From NCBI GenBank assembly GCA_006937955.1, contig SSNP01000080.1, positions 247,196-311,195 on the forward strand: 64,000 nucleotides of DNA. The letters are read 5' to 3'. Both the position numbers and the translations under genes were made by a program. This stretch comes from Pachypanchax playfairii (Eukaryota > Chordata > Actinopteri > Cyprinodontiformes > Aplocheilidae). This document shows positions 18,001 through 30,459 of this stretch, in pieces. The notes beneath the pieces were generated by a model, which was not told the DNA's origin, searched no databases, and saw only the letters and a program-made list of their open reading frames with translations. The stretch's first letter is position 1; every line of letters starts with the position of its first letter.

Positions 18001-21000
18001 CTGCAGGTGAGTCAGTCTCCACATGTGACAAGGCCAGGGGTTTCCCTGGGGAACAGAGATCTGTCAGTGCTGCAGTGGCCTTCCATCCAGGTTTAGTTTC
18101 AGTGCTGTGGTTCAGTTGGCACACAACAGATGAGCTCTCACCTGCACAGAGTGTCAACAGGGAGGACAGAGCTGCTAAGAGAAGGTTGATGCTTATGTTC
18201 TTACATGTATCAGTGAATATTAAATTCAGAGGAAGTGTGCCATTTTTAAAACATCATAACTCTGAACAGGAAGTGTTTTCACTTGAGTTAAGCACGCTGG
18301 CTGCAATGGCTGATCACCAGTCCAATCAAACAGTGCCCTTTTATCCTCATACGGAAGCTGATGTTTCCACAAAACAAATTCTTTTAAAACATTTGGACAT
18401 GCAGTAACTTCCGTCCATGTGCTTTCATATTATGTGTTTGCAGGATTATGAACTCTCTTGATGTTGTGGATAGTTAAAGTTTTAGCTCAGGATGTTTATA
18501 TAAAACGTGAGCGCTAAAACCAATGTGTGAACATTTGTCTTCATAATGCTGCACATCAGCTTCAGCACTTTGCTCTGATGTCATAAAAGCAAGTCTCTGC
18601 TTGCACGCACTGATGAAAACATGCAAACTGTTGAGAACGTTCCCATCTCGCCCCTCCTCTTTTCGTTTCCTGTGCCCCCCCCCCAACTTACAAGTAAAGG
18701 TTTCTATAGTGACGCTGAAGGAATACGCTTCCTGCCTCTTTTTTTTTAACTTCCTCTGCAGTCTTCTGCATATTTGGTGATTCAATCTGCTGTTCACGAA
18801 CTGATGAAGCTTCTTTCAGGATGTACGATACAATAGTAATTTAATAAACAAAATATCTTTTCAGTCTGGATTTTCTACCTCGTTACAGTGTTTACTAAAC
18901 CTCAATAATATAGTTTTAAAATGAGAGCGCTCATCCTCCACACTGTTTTTGTTAGTTTTCCTCTAATGGTTGAGTTGACTTTTGGAGAATGAGGATTAAA
19001 GTTTAACACCCCCCTGATGTATTTTAGATTATTAATTTAAATGTTAAACTGAGATGGGTTTTGTAAGCTAACCCCAGTAGAGAGAAGGTTGACATCTGAA
19101 TGGTAAACCTTAATAAACTTAATTTCAAATTTAGGATGTATAAAGTTGAAATGAAATGCTGAGCGATGATGTTTGCTTTGGCCGTGTCAGCTGCTCTGCT
19201 CTGGTCGGGCCTTTCATGTCTCCAGGTTTCAAGGCCAGGGCAGCATCTGATTTTTTTTTTTAAAGGCCCAGAGAGGGTCAGTCATCACAGGCAGCCTTGG
19301 TCGCCTCGTCTGCTCTTTGATGGATGGCCTTTCAGCTTGGAATAATTACCCCTGCCCAGGCTGTAGGCTGGTGACTTTGTGAACGACCGTCTTCACACAA
19401 ACATCTTCAAACCTATAAATACCAGCTGTTTGTTGCTGCTCCTCTGCTCTTCTGACAGGCTGTGTATTTTTTAAAGTTTGTCTGTAAAAGCGAAGTCTGA
19501 AAGACTTTTGCCACCTCTCATTTCTCTGTTTTGTTATAAAGACACCATATTCTGTCTTTAGTTTAAATTGATCTTCATCAGTCGTTCTTCAGACTTTCTA
19601 AAGTTCTTTCAGTCATTTTTTCCACTTGGCTTTGTTCTTCCTGTATTTTTAATCTCTTCCTTGTATCTGATCATTTACAGAGAATTTTTTTATGTTGCAT
19701 CATGAATCATACAAACAATAAAAAGTCACATAACTCAAAAAGATAAACCAGCGTTGTGTGTCAACATAATAAACCATTTTGCACAGAAAAACTTTGAATT
19801 TACTAACAACTTTTTGTCAAGAAATTATTTTTTTTTACTAAAGGGATTATTTAAATGATTAAATCTATGGTCTAGAATGATTCAGTAGATGATGCACCAG
19901 AGAGGATGTTCTGCATGAAGCTCTGGCTGAATTCTGACTTCATATTTCTTAATGTCATGACTTGTCAGAAAGCTGAGAGAACGTCTGACCAGTTTAAAAA
20001 TGACACCAGTCTCTCTCCTTTCAAATGAAATACTGGAAAAACAAAAGGAAGTAAAATAAAAAGAATTAAGCTGTATCGCAGCACTGATTAGTCTGTTCGC
20101 AGGCTAGATTAAAAAAAAAAACTCATTTAAGTTAATTTCTGTTCACATTAGAAACTTTTTTGTTAATACAACTGAATATATTTCGTTGTAACTTCTAACA
20201 GTCAACTATATCTCCAAGAAAGTTGAATAAATAGTTTTTATGCTTGGGGATATTAGTCAGTCATTTGCAGTTATTTCTAAGAATAGTAATTATTTATTGT
20301 GTGCAGTAATCTCCCACTGAATCTAAAGTAAATACATTACCCGCCTGCAGTAAGAAGGATAATTTGTAAGCAGAGTTTAGCAGTTTCCTTCTCTCAGCAT
20401 CATGAATGACAGGATGTGATTCTGACTCAATTTAAATGGGTTTTTAGTGTTTTGATTGTTTAACAAATCCCTCTGAAGGAGATCCCAAAATAAAATGAGC
20501 TAGAACAGATTTTTTTATTGTTCTAACAGTGAACAGACTCTTATTGTATGAAATATTACTGACACATAAGGGAGAAAATATACTTTTTATCTTCAGACCG
20601 ACTGTTTATCTGTCCCATTGAAATGCAAGTATTCATGTGTGATGATAATAAAATACAGAATATATATAAAAACGGAGCACATTTAGGAAGTTATAGAGTT
20701 TACTGTTTGTGTGGATTTCAGGGCTGAGCTTTAAGCATGTGGCTTCCACAGCTCTTATTGTGATGCATCAATCCATAATTCATTGACCCTTTCTTCTTCA
20801 TTCTTCTGTTTTTGTGCCTCCATATATGAATGTGTGTGAGAGAGTACAAAGATCAGTCCAGGAGGGGGGCTGGTAATGGATGTATGTATAATGCATCAGA
20901 AGTACATTTCCCAGTTGTTCATGATGCACTAGATGCCTCTGAGCTGTGGAACACCTTCCTGTGTGACTCTGGGTTTCTACACATTATGACCAGCTGATGG

Positions 21001-22640
21001 CTGACATGTTTCCAAACCTGTGCTGTGATTCATCTGCATCATCTGCTGGTGTTACCTAATACTCATCTACTTGTGTGACGCGGTGGTGGCTGATTGACGG
21101 TCTTAATCACATTTATTTTAGCTGCTTGAAGAATCTGAAGCTCAGAGGATTCTTTGTGACAGGACTATTAACTCAAAACGAAACTGTATAAATTCTAAAT
21201 CATCAGCACACACAATCACATGCTCAGTCATATTCTCTAATCTGTCTGATTAAGACCTCCCCCTGAAGAAGGCTCTTACATTCATCTGATCACTTTAACC
21301 CAAATAAATATTTTAAGTAAAAAATCTAATTAATCAAATTAAATTATTTAAATGAAACATTCTGGTTTTAGTCCCTCCATGTAAACATGTTGAACTGTTA
21401 CCGTCTGCTGGCGGTTTGTAGAAGTAGAAATGTTGTAGTTTGAATTCCAACTGAGAAAAATCAAAATGTCACCAAGTCGAATGGTCCCTCAGTCCCTGAG
21501 TGAAATACTGATCTTTTATTTATTATTATTGATGCAATAAAACAGCAAGTCTTAGTCTTTTATCACCTGCTGTGGAAAGGAAAAGGCTGTGTGTATATGA
21601 TTTATTTTAATACTTTAAACAGGAAGTCATCAGAATCTTTTTCCAAGTGTTTATTTTTTAAGTAATCTGACAAACACTCTGTAAAGTCCACTGAAACAAG
21701 CCTCCACTGCTGCATTTTGTATTTGAATGTCACAAAGGATTGTGATAACACACACAAACTGCATACCTGTAATACTTTTGGACTCTTAAATTCACACTGT
21801 AGATCTACATGATAAAGTCTGACATGCTGAAACACATGGAGTCATGAAAACGTCTCTTAATCACATTGTTCCTAATATTGCATAGCCTTAAAAGATTTTC
21901 CTTTTTTTTCCTGCATGTGCAGTGTAATGTTTCATATTATTAATCACAATCTTGAGTTTGTCTTCACTGAATGCTTGTTTGATTTACATTCAGATTAAAT
22001 TATTAAAACAGTTTTTCAGTTTTTGATCTCTCAACTGTGAAAAGTGAAATTTCTCCTTTTCAGAACGTTGAAATATTTTTGCTGCTCTAATGAAATTATG
22101 TGAGAAACCAGAAGACTAATGCAAACTGTTTAAACTTTATCCAGACTGATACCTGAACTGACTGAACTGGTGCTTTGAATTGTTTTTTCATGGTTGAAGA
22201 GGACGTGTTCAGATTTATCAGCATGTCCAGAGAGGGAAAATAAAAAACAATTTTACCACTTTGCAGAACTTCAGCTTTGTTTTTGCTTGGCACATCTTTA
22301 TCCCAGTGATGAGCTGAAAAATCAACATCATTAATGAAGTTATTCCATCTGGTGTGCTGTGATTACTCCTGCTGATGCTCAGTGCTATCGACACTGACAC
22401 AATGAGGCATGAGAGATGTTGGTCCAACGCCACAGACAAAAAAAGAGAGGAAATGCCACAAAAGCATCAGCTGTAGAGAGTAATGTCTGTCGTAGATTAA
22501 CATCTGTTGACTAGAGTTCCTGGTTATTTGCTAGTTTGAGTGATTTCAAGTTGTCAGTGATGAAAGTTAAAAGTCAGGATTTAAGCAGATGTTTTGTCTG
22601 ATGTTCACTCATTTTCATTTCAGTTCTCACCCTTGCCAGT
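15028..22640. other. Putative intron sequence; no gene seen
   Basis: This 7.6-kb stretch shows no conserved exon, RNA gene or major repeat. The longest plus-strand frame (17991-18407, 138 codons) has ordinary non-coding composition and no domain that I recognise. Poly-T and poly-C tracts occur near 18676 and 19252. Distal enhancers could lie here, but single-sequence reading cannot show them. Confidence 0.4.
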
Positions 22641-23050
22641 TACTGTATATACTCGCGTATAAGTCGATTTGCGTATAAGTCGAACCTATTTCTCAGCAGA
22701 AAAATTGAGGAATTTAGCATTGACCCGCGTATAAGTCGGTGTCAGAATCAGTTTTTGTCAGGAAGTCCCAGTGATGAAGAGTGTTGGTGAAAATGAGAAC
22801 AGAAAATAATGAAAATTGGTACTTTTGGCAATCGTTTGTCCTGTTTATTGATAAAAAGATATAACATGTCTTTGATAATCCATGCTGATAAGGAACATCG
22901 TTCGCTCGTCCGAGTACTATTTCCAGTCCCCAAGCTGTTTTCCTCTGAAAAATTACTACTTCTTCCCGATATCTCGCGTATCAGTCGGAACCTCTTCAGA
23001 CCTGAAATTTACTCCCCAAAAAACCGACTTATAAGCGAGTATATACGTAA
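22641..23050. mobile_element. MITE-like element with 22-bp terminal inverted repeats
   Basis: The left end at 22645-22666 reads gtatatactcgcgtataagt followed by cg. The right end at 23025-23046, reverse-complemented, matches it with one mismatch. The core gcgtataagtcg recurs subterminally at about 22671 and 22728, and a variant (gcgtatcagtcg) occurs near 22976. Terminal inverted repeats plus subterminal repeats and no transposase indicate a non-autonomous DNA transposon of about 410 bp. I recognise the tactcgcgtataagtcg motif as a widespread vertebrate repeat but cannot name its superfamily. No clear target-site duplication was identified. Confidence 0.65.
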
Positions 23051-23126
23051 TCCTTTCTTCATATTAAAGATCATCTGTCCAACTCACATCATCGCTGCGT
23101 TGGAACAATCCTTCTCCCTTTTCATC

Positions 23127-23167
23127 AGACAGCAGCAGGTTGTCCATCAGACAACCTGCTGCTGTCT
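23127..23167. repeat. Perfect 18-bp inverted repeat (hairpin), 5-nt loop
   Basis: The arm at 23127-23144 (agacagcagcaggttgtc) is the exact reverse complement of 23150-23167, separated by the loop catca. The stem ends abruptly on both sides. It lies about 80 bp beyond the right end of the MITE-like element. Confidence 0.9.
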
Positions 23168-23876
23168 CTTTTCATGAAGTCTTTCTATCCATAACTGCTC
23201 TCTACATCCAGGTCATACAGGAGAATCTGCGTGCAGAATCTTTGCTTCAGGAAGAAATCATGCTTAGTATTATCCAGCGTGTGATGCTCATGTAAACATG
23301 TATCTATATCACTCACTTCCTTCCTTCTTCCTTAGTGTTATTCATTTTAACCAAGTTCCTCAAAATATTTCTGCATCTTCACCTTCACATATACACATAC
23401 TTAAATAGGATGGCAATAAATCCGACAACTGCATGCCAGTTATATATTTGGTAATCAGACCCCCCCCCGGCCAAATAATCACATCTGATTTAAGTAATAG
23501 TGACTGAGATGCATCTGTGCAGGTGTCGGCAACCGTTGGAGCTACATTCGTCCTTTAATCGCTTGTATGTTGTTTGATTAATCAGCCAGAAGGGTGAATT
23601 ATATATTTTAATTAATAAAATGCTAAATATCATTAGAGGGACATATGAATCACTGCTCGTAGACAGAATGTTTGTCCCATATCACACAGACCTGGTCTTG
23701 TTTGACATTCACTCTGGATATATAGTGGAAGTGAAATTGGTCTTATCGTCGTCCTGCTTTCTGGCAGCAGATGTCACCGGGCTGTCCAGACTTGATCTTT
23801 GCCTGAGGCATTGTAGCCATCTGTTGGATGAGACTGTCTCTCGCTGTCCCTGGCTTTTGCTCAAACCAGTATGGCT

Positions 23877-23918
<42 letters not shown>

Positions 23919-26900
23919 AAGTTTTGTGCGATCTCGGGCATGCACATGTTCATGCAAGCTGCTATCATGTCTTTTTTTTGATTGGCTCTGAGAATAAGAA
24001 GATCCACATGTGTGTCTCAGAGGGCCTCTGGTCTCGAGTCCAGATTGGCACGTTTCTAAGCATGTAGCTAAAGAAGAACAGCCGGTCTGGAGCAGCTCAA
24101 GGTTGGTGTGTAGGAGGCAGACGATAGAGAGAGGAAGAGTTGGAGGAGTGATAACCGAGAAGCAAAGGAAACTTGTTTTTTCTAGATATATGTGATATGA
24201 TGGCAGAGCTCTATCCATTATTACAGCACAATCATAATTTATTAACTTGATTTTTTTAATCAGTCAGTTTCTCTAAGTTAAAACGCCCAAGTGTTAATAC
24301 AGTCTCTCTACAGTCATCATCATGTTGAGATTCCTCCCAATCTGATATCGACACATCATCCGCCATGACTTCAAGCTAATGAACAGGCTGTTGTGTTGAA
24401 GTGGTTGGCAGTTAAAAATACTGATTTAATATGATCAGACTTGAAACAGATCTTCAACAGCAGCTTTAAATTCTTTTAATCACTGTTTTATAATGTTTGT
24501 TTGATTCAGTCGCTGTGAAATAAGGACTCTGTTCTGCAGCTAGTTAACATTCTGTGTTACTGTAACTGTAGCTTTTGTTGTATTAGAAGTGAATGTGTAT
24601 CTTTTGCGAGGTCTTACCAAGTCAAATATGCATCTAGAAATATTTCAGAAAAGCACCAGAGGGAATTTCAGACGTGATTCAAACAAGTTCAGTTTCCACA
24701 AGATGAATGCAAAGCTGTCAGTGTGTGATGTAAGACTTCTCCTGTCGGCCTTTGTTTACCAGCAACTAAAGAAGGATGGAAGTTTTAGTTTTTAGTTAGA
24801 AGTGTTAAGTTTAAATTTAAAGGCTTGTTGGCAGCGTTTGTTCTTCAGAGTTGATCTTTAAACCTTTTACATAAGTTTGAGCCAGTTTACAAAGAGACCA
24901 ACGATTTGATTCTGTATTTAACAGATCTGCTCTGTGGTTTATGAAGAAACCAGAAGACACTTCAGTATGAATTCAAAGACTGAAAAATTTATTCTCATGT
25001 TAAACTCATTTCTCATTTTTCCACTCTCTTTGTACTTTTACTTCTTGTACAGGTTGCAAATATCTGTTGTATTAAAGCTAAAGATTTTAATTTCTTTACA
25101 CAGAGTCAAATGTTGATATGCTTTTAGCTCTACAGAACTACATTAATAAACTGTTTTAAGACATCTTTCACTGGAGCTTTTACCATGTTTGTTTTTGAAA
25201 GAAGTTTGAAATGAAGGAGAATGTTTGCTCACACAGGTTTTACATCTAATTTCCCTTCAGGGATTAAAACTAGGATTGAATTGAATTGATTTTTTGCTCC
25301 GAGCTCTCTGAAATTAAAACTCAGCTTTCTAATTACATTGCAAATAGTTCTTTGACCATTAAAAATTAGGTGACGAAAATTTAATTACAAAATAAAATGT
25401 ATACAGCATTAACAGATTTGGGGGAAAAAAAACAAAAATATAACACCCGAGGCGATGAGATTAAAGGAAAAGGATTTATACATTTTGCCTCATTCTTGTT
25501 TTGCTGAGACCAAATAAGCAGTATAACCTGTAGAAGTGAGAAAATTAAAAAATTACGAATAAAGGTTCCTAACGACGACTGAACAGTCTCCTTACCAACC
25601 CGACTATTATGTGAAATTCATTCATTTCATGGCTGCATATGATCCTCTCGTCAGGGGCAAAGTTTAATTACTTTTGTCACGTTTCTTTAAGCATTTCATT
25701 ATGCCCGTCACTATAAGGAGATTGGTTTGTTGAGGTAGTTAGTTGTCATTCTGCCTGGGAGAAGTGGGGTGAGCAGTGTGAAAAACGTGAGCTGTAGTGC
25801 TGATTGGATTGGTCCAGACCTGAACATCAACAGCAGCTCTGTGTTTTCAGCTCTAACAGATCCACACTGCGGCCTTTATGTCTCTGCTGCCAAGTCCCTC
25901 CAAACACATGCACATCCTTCACACGCGTAGTGAAAGCACTAATCCAACGGAGGGCAAGATCACTGAAGATTTTAAGCTAAATAAAACTCAAACTGTCATC
26001 TTCTCTCCCTTATTAGCAGCAATCCAGATGGTTTAAGGGAGATTCACTTCTAAAATAATCCGAACACTGACTCAAAATAAGTAAATAATTACTAGAAATA
26101 GCCGAATCTGAACTTTTGACTGTTGTCGCTCTTGTTTTGCCTTGACGTTTCAGAATTACCCTCCTAATATGGAGCCAGTCAATAAATGGAGAACTTTAAA
26201 CAAGTTCTGTGCATTCAACCGAGATGGTTGGTTGGTTTTTTGCCATTTATTACTCTGCTGGTACAAATGGAGTTTTGTCTGGTTCAAGTTATTGTTGTTT
26301 GGATCTGAAGTTGTGGTTGATTCCACTAAGTTGTTGGAAAAAAACTCTGACATCCTTTAGTTTGTGTTGACTTTAAAAAACAGGTAATGATTTATGCAGA
26401 GCCACAAATGAATGAAAGACTTGACTGTTTATGGTAAAAAAAAACAGATTGTCAACAAAACACTCTGAATGGAAGGTGTCAGATTTTTAAAAAACTTTGC
26501 AACCCTTTTAGCTTACATACTATGTAACAGTCTTCAACTTGTGTCATTAATAGTCATTTATTATTCTGTAATGTAATTTTTTTTTGCAGGACCTGCAGAT
26601 TATTTCACAAAATCTTACAGTTTGTAACTTTTTAAATATAATAAATACAGTAAATCTAATAGTAAATCTAATAGAGCAACACCGATATAAAAACCAGCAG
26701 AACCCACAAAGTCAACAGATAGGGGGATTTCCTTTCTAAGCACGATTAGCATGCCAACCACCCCCAAATTAGGTAATGCTACAACCCCCAGCTGCTATTG
26801 CGACCTCTTTTTGTGTGTTTTTTTTTTTAATTCAGATGCACAACTTTGACCAGCTTTAGCATTGTCTGCTGTTGCCTAACACACACATGCTTTATGCACT

Positions 26901-27801
26901 GCTGCAAGGAGAAAGCACATGCCATGCTGTTCAACGTTGGCATGAAGTTGTAGATAGGAAGGCAGCAAAGTGCCGGTGAGCCTCGAAAAGCCACTTGTTT
27001 CCTGTTGCTGCTGCAGTAACTGAGACAAAAGACAGCTGCTGCTTCATCTACACAACTAAAGTGATGATGCACATGATTCTCGCTCATTCAGCTCCATCCA
27101 GGAAAACTCTCATTTAATCTGATAAAGTTCCTTCTAAAATCTATAAGTGTGTAAATTAGACTCTCAGATTGGGAAACACTCGTTCCTGTAGGTGAAATAT
27201 GTAAGAAACCTTTAAAATAAGCCAGAAAATGAAAAGATTCATGCAAAAAAGCTCAACAATAAGATAAACTTACATCATAGGAAGAATAAATAACCCATCA
27301 TTAAAAGGAACTCCATCACTGTGTAAATAAAAATCTTTATATTGTATGAAAACAGCAGCCATTTTCTACACATACATGAGTTTCAGATTGAACATCTCTT
27401 ACATGTTGCAGAGCATAGTCTGATCGATGAGGGTAATCAGATTACACATCCCCCCCCAGCAGTATCCAAAGCCTTTATTACATCAATATCCCTGAAAAAC
27501 TCAGTGTTACTCAGGTTTCTCCCTGAAGTCATCCTGCTCTGCTGCGGCTCTGCAGCAGCTGAACATCTGCACAGTTTGGATTGGAAGATGCAGAGAAAAC
27601 TCCAACAGGACATAACATGCACTTAACTATAGCTAGATCCCTTCATATAATTTGATTATTATCAGGTAAGCTCCTGATCAGATAAGTTGGATTTTTGTGA
27701 ATGATCTATGAACATTACCTTTTGATATGCAGCTCAGAGGAATGATCACTAATAAAGGCAAAGAGAGAGTTCAGCCCCCAAAATGGGAACAACATCTAGT
27801 T
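23168..27801. other. Putative intron sequence with a GT microsatellite; no gene seen
   Basis: Contains a (GT)n tract at about 23881-23915. The 169-codon minus-strand frame across it (23709-24218) owes part of its length to the repeat and has no conserved domain. The rest is AT-rich with no exon or RNA gene recognised. Confidence 0.4.
23881..23915. repeat. (GT)n microsatellite
   Basis: About 17 GT repeats in putative gnai2 intron 1. Confidence 0.95.
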
Positions 27802-27955
27802 CAGTCCTCGAGGCTACTGTCAGGCTAGTTTAAGATGTTTCATGCTCTGACACACCTGAGTGAAAGGCTCAATTAACTCCTAACGTTCTGCTAAAGCCTC
27901 TTAATGATCCATTCATTTCAATCAGATGTGTTAAAGCATGAAAGTAGCCGAGGTT
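27802..27955. repeat. Palindromic MITE-like repeat, copy A
   Basis: Begins cagtcctcgaggct and ends with aaagcatgaaagtagccgag. The interior holds acacacctgag on one side and atcagatgtgtt on the other, giving a loose inverted-repeat layout. I recognise this as a common fish repeat whose copies usually carry an ends-with-cctcgag motif and paired cacacctgattca / gaatcaggtgtg blocks. It resembles the segment at 28413-28575. Identification is by remembered pattern. Confidence 0.5.
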
Positions 27956-28412
27956 CTGTCTACACTACTCCAGATGTTTGTACACTTTGTGTCCTCACTA
28001 ACAGGGCTGTTTGTGAGAAATTCTTTTTTTTTATTCCATCAGATACGATGACGCAGCAGCTTACATCAGGCATGCCCACTGTTTCTTTATGTCTTTAAAA
28101 CAAAAACAGCCATTTAGCAGTTTTAATTGTATTATCTACATCTGTCTCTGACTTTAATTGAGGAAATTATAAAAATAAAAATATAGTTTTGAGTGTTCTT
28201 CCTTTGCATTTGAATGTTATTGTGGACTCTTCTGTACCTGGTAGGGCGGTGTGGGTATTTGCATAATGTTGACAGAGTTAATTTCATGAATGGGGGAAAA
28301 AAGGTCCCATCTAAAAGAATTTCAGAGTTTGTGTAGATGAGCCGGTTTGTGCAGGTTTGTGGCCCTGAACCTGAGTGCTTCTCAGTTAGGTCTTGACTAC
28401 CACTATCCAGCA
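27956..28412. other. Putative intron spacer between two repeat copies
   Basis: AT-rich spacer with no recognised coding or RNA signal. Confidence 0.4.
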
Positions 28413-28575
28413 TGTTTTACATGTTTTCCTGCTTGGACACAACTGATTCAGATGATTGCAGGTCAACAGAAGCCTGTTGATCAGTCATCACCTGAAACAA
28501 GGTGTGTTTAAACAGAGAAACATCTACAACATGCAGCAGAGTGGTGTTGCAGCACTGGAGTTGAGAAACACTGAT
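28413..28575. repeat. Palindromic MITE-like repeat, copy B
   Basis: Contains acatgttttcctgcttggac and acaactgattcagatgattg in the left half and acctgaaacaaggtgtgttt with acatctacaacatgcagcag in the right half. This is the paired inverted arrangement of the same family as the 27802-27955 segment. It ends near cactggagttgagaaacact. Degenerate and non-coding. Confidence 0.5.
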
Positions 28576-30416
28576 TAAAAACCCTAAAGAAACCTAAAGG
28601 ATAGGACTGTACAAGACCTGAACGTCATAAAAACTACATTCAGGTCATGCCTTTGGCCTTCTGCTGGGGAAGTCTTAAACACTGGTTCCTGTAAGCTTTT
28701 ATTTTATAAAGTAGAAGAACTCAGAGCTACTCAAACATTTTGGTCCAACCGAAGCTCAGAAAACAGAATCTGCACATGGTGCCCTGATTCCAAAGTTTGT
28801 GCTGAATTATCTGAAACAAGGATTAGTCTTATCTCTTTGTTTAGCATCCTCTTTTTTTTGAAAGGTCATCAGAGTTTACTGGAGCTTTTAGTTAGGGCTG
28901 AGTCACAAAGTGTTTTCCAAATTATCAGCATGAATTAAAAGATAAACCAAACAGTTCTGATATTATTAATTTAATATTACAGCTTTTAGCCTCCCTGATC
29001 TGAGAGAGAACTGGTGATAATTTAGTGTGAATCTATTGAGATCGTTGGTTTCAGTCCAACATCAACAGGATGAACAACCCAGAATTCCTCTAAACAGAAC
29101 CTGCTGTTAAAATAATAAACTTGATTTTATACTTAAATACATTTGCGTTTGAATGTAGCTGTAATCTTAGTAGTTTTATTATAAGGTTTCCTCTTGGTTT
29201 TTATTACCATATTATAAATTCTCAACATGTTTTTGAGTCTGTTCAGTGTTTTAGTGGTTCAACTGAAACGTAAATTATATTATTTATTTTATACCAGATT
29301 TGTCTTGTCGTCTTTAGAATTTAAACTAAGGAACTGTGCTTTTTTTCCCCTTTTTTTTACTGGCAGGAATGTTTATAATAAATCACATAATTTATTCATG
29401 TCTATAGATTTTTTTTTATTGATGTGTGCAAAATGAAATGAAATGGTGTCCAGTATCCAGTCAGCCTGGTTTAGTAATTATGTCTGAATTCAGTAGGTAT
29501 GTGTTTATACTTTCATGTGATGTTAAATGCAGTGAGGCAGACTCAGTTTTTCCTCTTTTCTCTCCCTGTAATTTAGCAACGTGACTCATAACATTGGTGC
29601 TTAACCTTGGTGTGTTTTTGTAAATTCTTTGAGAGTAATGGTTGCACTTCTGAACCATGAGGGTGATCTAAACTGTGCACATTTGAACACAAGCTCATTT
29701 TTCCCCTCTTGTGTGAACACAGACTCCAGGCTCTTTATTGATGTTGTGATGTTTATGGTTGCATCTCTAACTTTAGGACACAGATCTCCAGTGTTACTCT
29801 GATTCAGGTTTAATCTCTGAGAGCTGTCTTCGTTTCAATGAGAGGTGTATTTGGATTTATTGGATGAGGTCTGAGCTTCTGTTTTGTTGGAAGAGCAGGA
29901 GCTGACAGCTGTCTTTGGAAAATTTCTTGGCCTGTTTTGTGCCCAGAGGCTGCTGCATGCATGCTGTGTGTTACTATTTATTTTGAGAAAGACTTCACCC
30001 CTGGGCGAGTATGAGTGGAGAGTGCACTGACAGGCACCCCTGGGTGTCTGTGTGTGTTAAAACTCCTTGTGGCAGATGAGGTCTCTCCAGCCCCCCTTAG
30101 GCTGTTAGAACAAACATAACCGAGGATCATGACCAGGCTGGACTTTTCCATGAAAATGGCAACCATGACAAAGTAACATGGAAGAAGAAAAGGGTGGAAT
30201 ATTTCAGGCTAAAGATAGTTACTGGATTTTAACCAACGCTGCAGAGCAAAAGGATTGTCCAGGATGAAACGGAACTGAAACCAGAGCTGTGTGGTGTAAA
30301 AGAGAGGGAGGAAGACATGGGTCCAGATGTGAAACAGCTTTGCTGGCTGCCTGTTTACATTTCTCAGCTTACAGGAGCGTATTTTTAACCTCTGCCTGTT
30401 TTTGTTCTCTCTGCAG
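28576..30416 (+). other. 3' end of gnai2 intron 1
   Basis: AT-rich sequence with no gene seen. It ends in a pyrimidine-rich acceptor (tgtttttgttctctctgcag) directly before gnai2 exon 2. Confidence 0.6.
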
Positions 30417-30459
30417 GTGCTGGAGAGTCGGGAAAGAGCACCATTGTGAAGCAGATGAA
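30417..30459 (+). CDS. gnai2: gnai2 exon 2 (P-loop exon, 43 bp)
   Basis: Encodes the end of codon 40 through most of codon 54, giving AGESGKSTIVKQM. This is the phosphate-binding loop that holds GTP and Mg2+. The acceptor is ctgcag and the donor gtgagt. The length of 43 bp matches the conserved second exon of Gi/Go/Gt genes. Confidence 0.95.

Noticed and set aside
17991..18407. A 138-codon plus-strand frame
   Set aside because: No recognisable domain, no splice context and ordinary non-coding composition; length is plausible by chance in 64 kb.
23519..23545. gcaggtgtcggcaacc, reminiscent of a hAT-type terminal motif
   Set aside because: Only one end was found and no partner inverted end or target duplication was seen.
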